Assembly (NCBI GenBank): GCA_051061015.1
Contig: JBPFEG010000055.1
Span: forward strand, 62,001-126,000
Direction: 5' to 3'
DNA length: 64,000 nt
Origin: Methylomicrobium sp051061015
GTDB taxonomy: Bacteria > Pseudomonadota > Gammaproteobacteria > Methylococcales > Methylomonadaceae
This document shows positions 40,955-50,357 of this stretch, one piece after another (the first letter of the stretch is position 1; every line of letters begins with the position of its first letter). Under the pieces are notes generated by a model that saw nothing but the letters and a program-made list of their open reading frames with translations, had not been told where the DNA came from and did no database searches. Both the position numbers and the translations under genes were made by a program.

Positions 40955-41828
40955 CTTCGAGCACCTTATTTTGTTCGGAGGCCTGTTTTGAAACCAGGGG
41001 AATCGGCGTCGAGTTGCTCCACACGATCATCAACTCACGACTGCGGTCCAGAAAAGCTTTCGGAGTGGCGGTCACGGTCGCAAACGGCTTGTCTGATTCG
41101 GATGTGAATTTATCGACGACCGCGACCGGGTAACCTTGCGGAAACACGCCCCCAAGCCCCGAAGTGATCAGCAAATCGCCGGGCTTGATATCGGCATCGT
41201 TCGGCAGGAACGGCAGGATTAAGCGATTAAGCTGGCCGCTGCCGACCGCAATCGTCAATAAACCGTTCCGGTTTACCTGCACCGGGATCGCATGATTCGG
41301 ATCGGTGATCAGCATCACCTCCGAGGTCATCGGAAATGATCTGACTACCTGACCGACCACGCCGTTTTCATCCATCACCGCCTGCTGCGGGTGCACGCCG
41401 AAACGGGTGCCCTTGTTCACCGACACGATCTGTTCGTAAGGCGCCATCTTGATCGACAGCAACTCCGCAATCATCACCTGTTCGCCAAGTTCGAACGAAT
41501 TTTCGAGCAGCGCGCGAAGGCGGATATTTTCTTTTTCGAGCGCATCGAGCTTTAATAGCCGGGTTTGCTGCATCAAGTGCTCTTCCCGCAAACTCTCATT
41601 TTCTTTCTTCAAAGCCGCGAATGAGCTGATCGAATCAGTAGTTTGTCGGTATAGCGTAATGGGCATGTCGACCAGGTATTTGACCGGATCGGTCAGCAGC
41701 GAAAGCGTGGTGCGCAAAGATTCTAGATGCCGGGTTTTCTGATCAATGGACAGTAAGACAATCGAGGCGATAACGGCAATCAGCAAGCGGGTATGAATCG
41801 ATGGGCCGGTGGCAAATAACAGTTTGAT
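40941..41828 (-). CDS. mreC: Rod-shape-determining protein MreC, probable ATC start
   Basis: MreC links the cytoplasmic MreB filaments to the periplasmic wall machinery. It has an N-terminal membrane helix (LLIAVIASIVLLSID), a coiled coil (about 70-105) and two beta-barrel domains (VVRSFPMTSEVMLITDP, GDLLITSGLGGVFPQGYPV). The first standard start codon in frame is a TTG at 41786, but the 14 codons before it encode IKLLFATGPSIHTR. That matches the conserved MreC N-terminus (KLLF...GPS), and AGAGGAAA lies at proper distance before an ATC at 41828. I therefore place the start at ATC (295 residues). The TTG start gives 281 residues. Confidence 0.85.
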   Translation of the reverse strand: MKLLFATGPSIHTRLLIAVIASIVLLSIDQKTRHLESLRTTLSLLTDPVKYLVDMPITLYRQTTDSISSFAALKKENESLREEHLMQQTRLLKLDALEKENIRLRALLENSFELGEQVMIAELLSIKMAPYEQIVSVNKGTRFGVHPQQAVMDENGVVGQVVRSFPMTSEVMLITDPNHAIPVQVNRNGLLTIAVGSGQLNRLILPFLPNDADIKPGDLLITSGLGGVFPQGYPVAVVDKFTSESDKPFATVTATPKAFLDRSRELMIVWSNSTPIPLVSKQASEQNKVLEDALE

Positions 41829-41956
41829 GGTAAATTTCCTCTGCGTTGGCTTCCGGCCGCGGCAAACCGACCTGCGACCGGCAGTTATCGTAACACGTAT
41901 TAAACAAACAGCGGCTTGGATCTGACCGCCGGCCCCCCATCAGAGTCTTGAGCCGA

Positions 41957-43003
41957 TCACTCCAGAGAGAAAGCCGAGACGCCTTTCTTGTCCATCATTT
42001 CGAGCACCATGCCGCCGCCGCGAGCCACACAGGTCAGAGGATCGTCCGCAATAAAGACCGGCAGACCAGTTTCTTCCTTGATCAGGCGGTCGATATCTTT
42101 CAATAGTGCACCGCCGCCGGTCAGGTAAATCCCGCGGTTCGCGACATCCGCACCCAATTCGGGCGGCGTTTGCTCGAGCGCGGCTTTAACCGTGCTGACG
42201 ATGCCGGACAGCGGCTCCTGCAGCGCTTCGAGAATTTCATTGCTGTTCAGAGCGAAACTGCGCGGTACCCCTTCGGCCAGATTACGTCCCTTTACCTCAA
42301 TTTCTTTGACTTCGCTGCCGGGGTAGGCGGTGCCGATTTCCATCTTGATTTTTTCCGCGGTTGATTCCCCTATCAGGGTGCCGTAGTTACGACGCACATA
42401 ATTGATGATCGCGTCATCGAAACGGTCGCCGCCAATCCGCACCGAAGACGAATAGACGATCCCATTGATCGAAATTACCGCGACTTCGGAGGTGCCGCCG
42501 CCAATGTCCAGCACCATCGACCCGCAGGCTTCATCAACCGGCAGGCCCGCGCCGATCGCAGCCGACATCGGTTCCTCGATCAAATACACTTCGCGTGCGC
42601 CGGCCATCGCAGCGGACTCGCGAATCGCGCGGCGCTCAACCTGGGTCGAGCCGCAAGGGACACAAATCAAAATACGCGGGCTTGGCCGCAGGATTTTACT
42701 TTTATGCACTTTTTCGATAAAAAAGCGCAGCATCCGCTCGGTGACCGCGAAGTCTGCGATCACACCATCCTTCAGGGGGCGAATCGCGGTGATATTGCCA
42801 GGAGTCCGGCCGAGCATGCGTTTCGCATCTGCGCCGACCGCAGCGATCGTCTTCGCCCCACGGACTTTGTCTTCCTTGATCGCGACGACCGAAGGCTCGT
42901 TCAGGACAATGCCCTGTCCCGGGATGTAGATCAAGGTATTGGCGGTTCCGAGGTCGATGGACAGATCGTTGGAAAAGATTCCGCGAATTCTTTTGAATAG
43001 CAT
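41957..43003 (-). CDS. mreB: Rod-shape-determining actin homologue MreB
   Basis: MreB filaments guide lateral wall synthesis. The 348-residue protein has the actin-fold ATP motifs (SIDLGTANTLIYI near the start, MVLDIGGGTSEVAVISING, GIYLTGGGALLKDID) and the usual length. It heads the mreBCD-mrdA-rodA operon and is divergent from gatC. The gap 43004-43239 carries both promoters; I cannot fix exact boxes. Confidence 0.98.
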   Translation of the reverse strand: MLFKRIRGIFSNDLSIDLGTANTLIYIPGQGIVLNEPSVVAIKEDKVRGAKTIAAVGADAKRMLGRTPGNITAIRPLKDGVIADFAVTERMLRFFIEKVHKSKILRPSPRILICVPCGSTQVERRAIRESAAMAGAREVYLIEEPMSAAIGAGLPVDEACGSMVLDIGGGTSEVAVISINGIVYSSSVRIGGDRFDDAIINYVRRNYGTLIGESTAEKIKMEIGTAYPGSEVKEIEVKGRNLAEGVPRSFALNSNEILEALQEPLSGIVSTVKAALEQTPPELGADVANRGIYLTGGGALLKDIDRLIKEETGLPVFIADDPLTCVARGGGMVLEMMDKKGVSAFSLE

Positions 43004-43239
43004 TGAGGATGATTCCTGACGGGAAATAAATGGGACTACTTTATCAATCGAGCGGGTATTCGAGCAAGATATAGTATCATAATATTTTAAGGGCCGGATT
43101 TTGAATACCTGTTGGCACTCCCCGCATGTGGCTAGCGAATGAAATGATGATGATAGTCATGACGTTGCAAAACCCTGCTTCAACTCAAACAAACTCTTTT
43201 ATCCGGCGACTGTTTTAAATTTATAGATGGAGTCATTCG

Positions 43240-43527
43240 ATGTCGTTAACGGCAGAGGAAGTAAAAAAGATCGCGCATTTAGCGCGCCTTGGAATCGAGG
43301 AACAGGATGTACCGCATTATGCGGAGGATTTGTCCGGCATGCTGGAACTGATGGCCGCGATGGGCGAAGTCGAAACCGCTGACGCGCAGCCGATGGCCCA
43401 TCCCTTGGATCTGCAGCAACGGCTTAGAAACGATGCAGTGACTGAGCGCAACGAACGCGAAAAATTTCAGGCGCTTGCGCCGCAAGTCGAGGCCGGACTG
43501 TATCTGGTTCCGAAAGTGATTGAATAA
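43240..43527 (+). CDS. gatC: Glutamyl-tRNA(Gln)/aspartyl-tRNA(Asn) amidotransferase subunit C
   Basis: GatC is the small linker subunit of the GatCAB amidotransferase, which makes Gln-tRNA(Gln) or Asn-tRNA(Asn) from mischarged precursors. The 95-residue protein has VKKIAHLARLGI at the start and VPKVIE at the end, both typical. ATGGAG precedes the ATG. gatA follows after 14 bases. Confidence 0.96.
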   Translation: MSLTAEEVKKIAHLARLGIEEQDVPHYAEDLSGMLELMAAMGEVETADAQPMAHPLDLQQRLRNDAVTERNEREKFQALAPQVEAGLYLVPKVIE

Positions 43528-43541
43528 AGGATAACTCAGGA

Positions 43542-44993
43542 ATGCATAACAAGACCCTCGCGGAGTTGGCCGAAGGACTCCGCAACCGGCAGTTTTCAAG
43601 CCGCGAATTAACATTGGCCTATTTGGCAAGAATCAAACAGCATCAGGAACTGAATGCCTTCATTACAGTGACTGAAGAACTGGCTTTACAACAGGCCGAC
43701 GCAGCGGATGCGCAGCTCGCAGCAGGCAACGCGGACCGGCTGACCGGCATTCCGATCGCGCACAAGGACATTTTTTGCACCGACGGCATCAAGACAAGCT
43801 GCGGTTCAAAAATGCTCGACAACTTTATTGCCCCTTACGATGCAACAGTCGTCGCCAATCTGCAGAAAACCGGGGCTGTTATGCTGGGCAAGCTAAACAT
43901 GGACGAGTTTGCGATGGGCTCGTCGAACGAAACCAGCTTCTACGGGCCGGTCAAAAATCCCTGGGATTTGAAGGCAGTGCCGGGCGGTTCGTCCGGCGGC
44001 TCGGCCGCGGCAGTCGCGGCACGGCTTGCGGCAGGTGTGACCGGCACCGATACCGGCGGCTCGATTCGCCAGCCGGCCGCATTTTGCGGGATTACCGGCC
44101 TGAAACCGACCTACGGCCGCGTCTCGCGCTACGGGATGATCGCCTACGCGTCCAGCCTGGACCAGGGCGGCCCGATGACCCGGACGGCCGAGGATGCGGC
44201 GATTCTATTGCAGGCGATGGCGGGTTTCGACGAGCGCGATTCGACCAGCGTTGACCAGCCGATTCCCGATTATCGGGCCGGGTTGAATCAACGCCTCGAC
44301 GGCCTGAAAATCGGTTTACCGAAGGAGTTTTTCGGCGAAGGTTTATCCTCTGAAGTCGCCGCGGTGATCGAAGCGGCCATTGACGAGTACCGCAAGCTGG
44401 GCGCCGCTATCGTCGAGGTCGAAATGCCGAATCTGAAACTCGCGATTCCGGCGTATTACGTGATTGCGCCGGCCGAATGCTCAGCGAACCTGTCCCGTTT
44501 CGACGGTATACGCTTCGGCTACCGCTGCGAGAGCCCTGCCGACCTGACCGACCTTTACACCCGCTCGCGCGGAGAAGGCTTCGGTCGGGAGGTCAAGCGG
44601 CGCATACTGATGGGCACCTATGCGCTGTCGGCCGGCTATTACGACGCGTATTACATCAAGGCGCAGAAAATCCGCCGCCTGATCAGCGATGATTTCAAAA
44701 AAGCGTTGTCGGAAGTCGATGTACTGATGGGACCGGTCGCACCGTCGGTTGCATTCGGGATCGGCGAAAAAATCGGCAACCCGATCGAAATGTATCTGTC
44801 CGACATTTACACAATCGCAGTCAATCTGGCCGGCCTTCCGGCGATGTCGATTCCGGCGGGTCTCGCCTCCGGCAAACCGGTCGGCTTGCAGATCATCGGC
44901 AATTATTTCGCCGAAGACCGTTTACTGAATATCGCGCATCAATATCAGCTTGCAACTCAATGGCATCAATTGACGCCACCGGGTTTTGAATAG
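43542..44993 (+). CDS. gatA: Amidotransferase subunit A GatA
   Basis: GatA is the glutaminase subunit of GatCAB. The 483-residue protein carries the amidase-signature Ser-cisSer-Lys triad: the lysine in GIPIAHKDIFC and the serines in GGSSGGSAAAVAARLAAG and GTDTGGSIRQPAAFCG. LKPTYGRVSRYGMIAYASSLDQ follows in the expected place. It lies between gatC and gatB. Confidence 0.98.
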   Translation: MHNKTLAELAEGLRNRQFSSRELTLAYLARIKQHQELNAFITVTEELALQQADAADAQLAAGNADRLTGIPIAHKDIFCTDGIKTSCGSKMLDNFIAPYDATVVANLQKTGAVMLGKLNMDEFAMGSSNETSFYGPVKNPWDLKAVPGGSSGGSAAAVAARLAAGVTGTDTGGSIRQPAAFCGITGLKPTYGRVSRYGMIAYASSLDQGGPMTRTAEDAAILLQAMAGFDERDSTSVDQPIPDYRAGLNQRLDGLKIGLPKEFFGEGLSSEVAAVIEAAIDEYRKLGAAIVEVEMPNLKLAIPAYYVIAPAECSANLSRFDGIRFGYRCESPADLTDLYTRSRGEGFGREVKRRILMGTYALSAGYYDAYYIKAQKIRRLISDDFKKALSEVDVLMGPVAPSVAFGIGEKIGNPIEMYLSDIYTIAVNLAGLPAMSIPAGLASGKPVGLQIIGNYFAEDRLLNIAHQYQLATQWHQLTPPGFE

Positions 44994-45006
44994 AGAGTAT
45001 CAATAA

Positions 45007-46440
45007 ATGGAATGGGAAACCGTCATCGGCCTGGAAATTCATACCCAGCTTGCCACTCAATCGAAAATATTTTCCGGCGCGGCGACCGCGTATGGCGCCG
45101 AACCGAATACACAGGCCTGCGCGGTCGATCTGGGCTTGCCCGGCGTGTTGCCGGTGCTGAACCAGGAAGCGGTGAATATGGCAGTCAAATTCGGCCTGGC
45201 GATCGAAGCCGAGATTGCGCCTTATTCGGTGTTCGCACGCAAAAACTATTTTTACCCTGACCTGCCGAAAGGCTACCAGATCAGCCAGTTCGAATTGCCG
45301 ATCGTCGGCAACGGCCATCTGGATATCGAGGTGGACGGCGTTACGAAGCGCATCGGGATTACCCGCGCGCACCTTGAAGAGGACGCGGGCAAATCGCTGC
45401 ACGAAGATTTTCACGGCCTGACCGGGATCGACCTGAACCGGGCCGGTACGCCGCTGCTCGAAATCGTCTCCGAACCGGATATGCGCTCGGCGAAAGAAGC
45501 GGTCGCGTATATGCGCAAGCTGCATGAGCTGGTGCGCTATCTTGGAATTTGCGACGGTAATATGCAGGAAGGTTCGTTCCGCTGCGACGCTAACGTGTCG
45601 GTACGGCCGAAAGGCCAGAAAGAATTCGGCACCCGCGCCGAGCTGAAAAACATCAACTCATTCAAATTTGTCGAGAAAGCAATCAATTACGAAGTCGAGC
45701 GACAGATCGATCTGATCGAAGCCGGCGGCGCTGTAGTGCAGGAAACCCGCCTTTATGATGCGGCGAAAGATGTGACCCGCTCGATGCGCAGCAAGGAAGA
45801 GGCGAACGATTACCGTTATTTTCCCGATCCTGACCTGCTGCCTGTTTTTATTTCCGAAGAATTCAAAGCGCAGGTATTAACAACGATGCCCGAACTGCCC
45901 GGCGCGAAAAAACAACGTTTCAAGGATCAATACGGGCTCGACGACGAAAGCACCACGATTCTGACTTCTACGCGCGACACGGCCGATTATTTCGAAGCTC
46001 TGCTGAAGGCCTCGGGATGCGAGGCACGGCTTTGTGCGAACTGGGTTACCGGTGAGCTATCGGCTGCACTGAATAAATCAGGACTCGAAATTACCGAATC
46101 GCCGATCAATTATCAACGTTTGGCAGAGCTTCTGGTTCGGATTGCCGATAATACGATTTCCGGCAAGATTGCCAAACAGGTTTTCGAGGAAATGTGGCAG
46201 AGCGAAGCCGGGGCCGACGAAATCATCGAAACCAAAGGCTTGAAACAAATTACTGACACCGGCGCAATCGAGGCAATCATCGATAAAATCATTGCCGACA
46301 ATCCGGGACAGGTAGAACAATACCGAAGCGGTAAAGACAAGGTATTCGGCTTTTTTGTCGGGCAAGTGATGAAGGCGATGCAGGGCAAGGCCAATCCCGA
46401 AGAAGTCAATCGCATGTTAAAGGATAAATTGCAGCCTTAA
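45007..46440 (+). CDS. gatB: Amidotransferase subunit B GatB
   Basis: GatB binds the mischarged tRNA and transfers ammonia in GatCAB. The 477-residue protein opens with WETVIGLEIHTQLAT. It has RKNYFYPDLPKGYQISQ, the HLEEDAGKS motif and LLEIVSEPD, and ends with the helical YqeY-like tail (VGQVMKAMQGKANPEEVNRML). Length is normal. It is the last of the gatCAB operon; rsd follows after 87 bases. Confidence 0.98.
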   Translation: MEWETVIGLEIHTQLATQSKIFSGAATAYGAEPNTQACAVDLGLPGVLPVLNQEAVNMAVKFGLAIEAEIAPYSVFARKNYFYPDLPKGYQISQFELPIVGNGHLDIEVDGVTKRIGITRAHLEEDAGKSLHEDFHGLTGIDLNRAGTPLLEIVSEPDMRSAKEAVAYMRKLHELVRYLGICDGNMQEGSFRCDANVSVRPKGQKEFGTRAELKNINSFKFVEKAINYEVERQIDLIEAGGAVVQETRLYDAAKDVTRSMRSKEEANDYRYFPDPDLLPVFISEEFKAQVLTTMPELPGAKKQRFKDQYGLDDESTTILTSTRDTADYFEALLKASGCEARLCANWVTGELSAALNKSGLEITESPINYQRLAELLVRIADNTISGKIAKQVFEEMWQSEAGADEIIETKGLKQITDTGAIEAIIDKIIADNPGQVEQYRSGKDKVFGFFVGQVMKAMQGKANPEEVNRMLKDKLQP

Positions 46441-46527
46441 CATCAAGTTTGTATCAGCAATAAAGCCTTGCGCGGCCTGCAAGACTACTATATAAAAATA
46501 AAAATCATTGTATGGAGGGGAGCCATC

Positions 46528-46974
46528 ATGACTACAGCAGCACCAGTGCGACCAGAACGAAGACTGCGTACCGTTCAACTGATCGATGAACTGCAAAACG
46601 AAAGACAGGACTTGTGGTCCTTGTATTGCCAAATAGGCGATCTGAAACCGTTTACCGACGTAGAGCCGGTCAAGACTAAGCTTATGCGATTTGCGGAAGT
46701 TCTGGTCGACTATGTGTCGCTCGGACATTTTGGATTGTATGAAAGGATCTTAGCCGGCACCGAACGTCGTGAAAGTATTCTGAGCTATGCAACCGATATT
46801 TATCCGGTATTTTCGGAAGTGACCGATCTGTCTGTTTCTTTCAATGACAAATATGAGAAGATCGAGGGAACTTCGACTTTTAAGACCCTGGCGGAAGATT
46901 TGTCCGCACTGGGCGAGTCCCTGGCCAGAAGGTTCGAGATAGAAGATCAGCTTTGCGGGCTGATGCGGCGCTAA
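46528..46974 (+). CDS. rsd: Anti-sigma-70 regulator Rsd/AlgQ
   Basis: Rsd binds region 4 of the primary sigma factor and lowers its use in stationary phase. The 148-residue helical protein matches the family in ELQNERQDLWSLYCQIGDLKP, LVDYVSLGHFGLYERIL and LGESLARRFEIEDQL. GGAGGGGAG-like sequence precedes the ATG at 46528. An in-frame extension upstream is not supported. A terminator-like hairpin follows. Confidence 0.88.
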   Translation: MTTAAPVRPERRLRTVQLIDELQNERQDLWSLYCQIGDLKPFTDVEPVKTKLMRFAEVLVDYVSLGHFGLYERILAGTERRESILSYATDIYPVFSEVTDLSVSFNDKYEKIEGTSTFKTLAEDLSALGESLARRFEIEDQLCGLMRR

Positions 46975-46999
46975 AAAGATAAAGAAAAAACTTCTACCC

Positions 47000-47034
47000 G
47001 AAGACCTGCTAGGTTTTTAAGCAGGCAGGTCTTC
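47000..47034 (+). terminator. Hairpin after rsd
   Basis: GAAGACCTG-N17-CAGGTCTTC forms a nine-pair stem, and the loop contains its own TTTTTAA. It lies 26 bases past the rsd stop codon, between convergent genes. It probably ends the rsd message. Confidence 0.5.
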
Positions 47035-47139
47035 ATTGGCTTCACGAGAACGATTGCGGCCCCGGCGCCTAAACCGATCTTTGATCTGCACCAAGATTAT
47101 GGGGATAGGCGACTGCTTTTATCCCCACCCAAATCTCTC

Positions 47140-49779
47140 TTATTTTAACTCTTGCATCTCCGTGCCGCTCGCGCTTTTCCGAGCAGCGTCTTTCGAGAAA
47201 ATCGCCTTTAACCGATTGAATGCTCCCCACAAGGTTTTGTCCATCACGACTTCGTTGCCGATCGAGACGATTACCCGGCGCAGTTCAGGTATTTTGACCT
47301 TGGTCGATACCAGATAAACCGGTTGCACATACAGCACCGCATTGCCCATTGGCAAAATCACCATACGGCCCAGCTTGACTCGAGAACCAGACTGATCCCA
47401 CAAAGTAAACTGCGCGGAAATTTCCGGATCCTGATTGATCAGGGATTCGACCTGCGCAGGCCCATTCACCTGAACTTCCTTCCGAAATTTATAAACCGTA
47501 AGGCCGGGTTTGTAGTTAAAACCGCAGGTTTCCTTATCCAAAATGCTGGCAACACCGATCATGCTCAGGTTGTTTCTATTGATCGGCGTCATCGGGTTAA
47601 TCATTACGAATTCTTCCTGATCTTTGCAATTCCCAAAGTCCATGGTTTGATAGTACGGCCTGATCTCTTCGCCGCGCACATTCGCAAATTGCCAGGTTTC
47701 GGCTTGTTCATAAAACAGTTCGGGACTGGTTTGGTGATACCTCGCAAACACCTTCATCTGCATATAATAGAGGTCGCGCGGATAGCGCAAATGCTTTTGC
47801 AGTTCTACCGGCATTTCCTCCATATTTTTAAACAAGCTCGGATACGCCCGCGAGTAGGCTTTAATCAGCACATCCGAAGGGTCGGCTATATAATAGTCGA
47901 CCGCTCCGTCATAGGCGTCGACAACGATTTTGACCGAATTGCGGATGTAGTTGAAAGGCTGATCACCTTCGAGATACTCGTCTGCGGCCGGTTTCGAGGC
48001 CGGATACCATTTCGATATCGTATAAGCATCCTGAATCCAATAGAACCGGTCTTTGGTGATCACCAAATACGGATCCTTATCCAACTGCAGGAAAGGTGTA
48101 AGGGTATTGATCCGCTCGGTAATATTACGGCGGATCAGCATTTTGCTCTTGTCTGTGATCGATATTGAAAAGAAAATCCTTTCATCTTTGAAATAAAAAG
48201 CAAGAAGCGCCTTTCTGAACCAGGAATGGAACGGAATTCCCCCTTCTCCCGTGTAATCCCGTTCGATGCTTGCATCGGAAGATTCGAGCCCGACTACTTT
48301 AAGCGTATTGGGCACGACGGCATACTCGTATAAGCCTTCGCCATAATAAATGTCGGGATTTTTAGTAGTTAAACCGACTGGCGAATAAAGATTCAGGTCG
48401 CGCAGGTACCAGACTAAAGGTATATCCGCGTCCTGAGCGGCCGGCGTGGCGACCGCTCCGGTTCCATGCGTATAGCGCAAATGAGTATTTTCCCAGTTAC
48501 GCGCCGCTTCCGGCAGCTTGCTGATGTTGACTTCGCGGGCGGCCAGATTTAGCTGGCGCATATGGTCCAATAAAAAATAGCGGTCTTCATCGACTGACAG
48601 AAAATTATAGTAAGGCCGGATCACCTGCAGTTGCTGGTAGCTGTCTATCAAATATTCCCGATCCCATACCGGAATATTTTCAAAACGTTTTTGTGTGCTC
48701 CAGGTCGTAATATCCTCGGCCGCATTCACGTTGATATTCTGATCGATGATCTTGATGTTCCTCAGGTCATAGGCATTCAGCGTCGCGTCAATATTTTGCT
48801 GAATGAACGGCTTTTCGGCTTTGACAGGATTCGGATTGACGATATATTTTTGGATCCCTGCAGGAATCGCACCGATTTGGGGCAATACGAGTGCAAAGAT
48901 GAAAGCAGTTATGGAGATTAAAAATGGTGCTTTAATCCGATGCTCTTTCGAGAAAATAAAAAGCAGTGCGGTAACCGCAACCGCCAGAAACGTGATGATG
49001 CCGAGCCAGATCAGCGGCAGTTTGTAATTGATTTCGACGAACCCCGGCCCAAAGAAAACCGGCTCATGGGTATGATTGTAAAGCAGCGAAAAGCGCTCCA
49101 GCATAAAGCCCCAGACCACGAACAGCACGATGAAGCTGAGCAGCACAGTCAAATGTATCTTCGCACCGATATGGTATTCCTTATTCTGATTGGGGATGAA
49201 GATGTGCTCCAGCCAATACAAAATACCGACAGCAGAAAAGATAATTATCGCGGTCGTCAATAATTCTTTTTGAATCAGCAGGTAAACCGGATAAGACAAT
49301 AAATAAAAGCTAACATCGTTGCCGTAAACAGTATCGGATACGCCCGCAGATTGTCCGAAAAAATACAGCAATGCCGATTCCCATTGCTGATAAAACGGAA
49401 TCGCAATAAAAACGGCCAGAATCAGCGAGATGGGAGTATAAACCTTGACCGAGCCACTCATAAAAACATCGGCAAAGCGTTGAAAACGGCGGCGTTTGTC
49501 CAGGTTCGCGAGAATTTCGTCGGGCGGATTCAGTCCCAAGTACCGCGAGGCAATCCAGAAGTGAAAAAAGAAAATCAGAAAAAAAGCCAGAGTCACGCCG
49601 CCGGACAGGAAAAACCGGTAAAGCAGCCTGAGCCAAAAATACGGCTCCTGTTTCAGCGATTGAAACCACCATAAATCAACGAACAGATCGAGGAAAATGA
49701 AATAGAAAGCGACATAGATAATGACCGCGATTCCCAGAACCGCTCCAATCAACGCGGGTAAGAACTTCAAGTTCCGCAT
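47140..49779 (-). CDS. UPF0182 family large membrane protein
   Basis: The 879-residue protein has about seven membrane helices in the first 330 residues (LIGAVLGIAVIIYVAFYFIF, FFLSGGVTLAFFLIFFFHFW, TPISLILAVFIAIPFY and others). A large extracytoplasmic domain follows (about 330-860), with GFNYKPGLTVYKFR, SQFTLWDQSGSRV-like and GNAVLYVQPVYLVS segments. UPF0182 proteins are widespread with unknown function. The ATG at 49779 is the family's usual start. It stands as a single gene. Confidence 0.9.
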   Translation of the reverse strand: MRNLKFLPALIGAVLGIAVIIYVAFYFIFLDLFVDLWWFQSLKQEPYFWLRLLYRFFLSGGVTLAFFLIFFFHFWIASRYLGLNPPDEILANLDKRRRFQRFADVFMSGSVKVYTPISLILAVFIAIPFYQQWESALLYFFGQSAGVSDTVYGNDVSFYLLSYPVYLLIQKELLTTAIIIFSAVGILYWLEHIFIPNQNKEYHIGAKIHLTVLLSFIVLFVVWGFMLERFSLLYNHTHEPVFFGPGFVEINYKLPLIWLGIITFLAVAVTALLFIFSKEHRIKAPFLISITAFIFALVLPQIGAIPAGIQKYIVNPNPVKAEKPFIQQNIDATLNAYDLRNIKIIDQNINVNAAEDITTWSTQKRFENIPVWDREYLIDSYQQLQVIRPYYNFLSVDEDRYFLLDHMRQLNLAAREVNISKLPEAARNWENTHLRYTHGTGAVATPAAQDADIPLVWYLRDLNLYSPVGLTTKNPDIYYGEGLYEYAVVPNTLKVVGLESSDASIERDYTGEGGIPFHSWFRKALLAFYFKDERIFFSISITDKSKMLIRRNITERINTLTPFLQLDKDPYLVITKDRFYWIQDAYTISKWYPASKPAADEYLEGDQPFNYIRNSVKIVVDAYDGAVDYYIADPSDVLIKAYSRAYPSLFKNMEEMPVELQKHLRYPRDLYYMQMKVFARYHQTSPELFYEQAETWQFANVRGEEIRPYYQTMDFGNCKDQEEFVMINPMTPINRNNLSMIGVASILDKETCGFNYKPGLTVYKFRKEVQVNGPAQVESLINQDPEISAQFTLWDQSGSRVKLGRMVILPMGNAVLYVQPVYLVSTKVKIPELRRVIVSIGNEVVMDKTLWGAFNRLKAIFSKDAARKSASGTEMQELK

Positions 49780-50357
49780 ACTATCCTCATGTTTTGATAA
49801 GAATTTATTATTTTGACGCTAAACAGTGCTTGTCCTCGGGAGGTTCCGGTCAAAGAAACTCCGATTTTGGCCGTATTTTAACACCCAACAACAGGACTGC
49901 TGCCGCTTTTATCGCGACGCTTTTACGCGGCTATAAGCTTAAACCTTGGCTTCTTCCAAAGTACTATTGCGTACATTCGAAAATATTGCAAATGCGCCGA
50001 CACAAAATCGCTGGCTTAAGGATGGCTGGGTCAAAATCATAAAATCCGGAAACTCAGTCAGTACGTATTTGATGTTTTTATATATTTTTATAGAGAATTT
50101 AGGTTAAAATAGGCGGCTATCGAAACTGGGCGCGTAATCGACAATAACCTTAGGTTAAGGCCTTCCTCGACGTTATACCAACCGCCAGACTTCGATGTAT
50201 TCTGTCCAAACCCTTGGTTACCATGGCTGCGGTCTTCGGCATCAGGCAGCAAGTCATGCTTTGCACCGTTCCAACCTCCGGTCGAATATGCTTGAGTGAA
50301 TACTCGCGGACGGTTAATGCAATAAGATTTTTATGCCCAACATTTTAGAGTAACAAC
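49780..50357 (+). promoter_or_regulatory. Long gene-free region upstream of the EF-G gene
   Basis: No gene is supported in these 578 bases; an 82-codon open frame at 49794-50042 has no ribosome binding site or family resemblance. The stretch near 50080-50115 is AT-rich (promoter-like TATATATTTTTATAG). It leaves a leader of perhaps 240 bases before fusA. The leader contains small palindromes such as AACCTTAGGTT near 50145 but no riboswitch that I recognise. Confidence 0.4.

Noticed and set aside
43113..43129. Sigma-54 promoter upstream of gatC
   Set aside because: TGGCAC is present, but the -12 part reads GCAT instead of TTGC at the required distance.
49794..50042. 82-codon open reading frame upstream of fusA
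   Set aside because: No ribosome binding site, no recognisable domain and mixed composition; probably chance.
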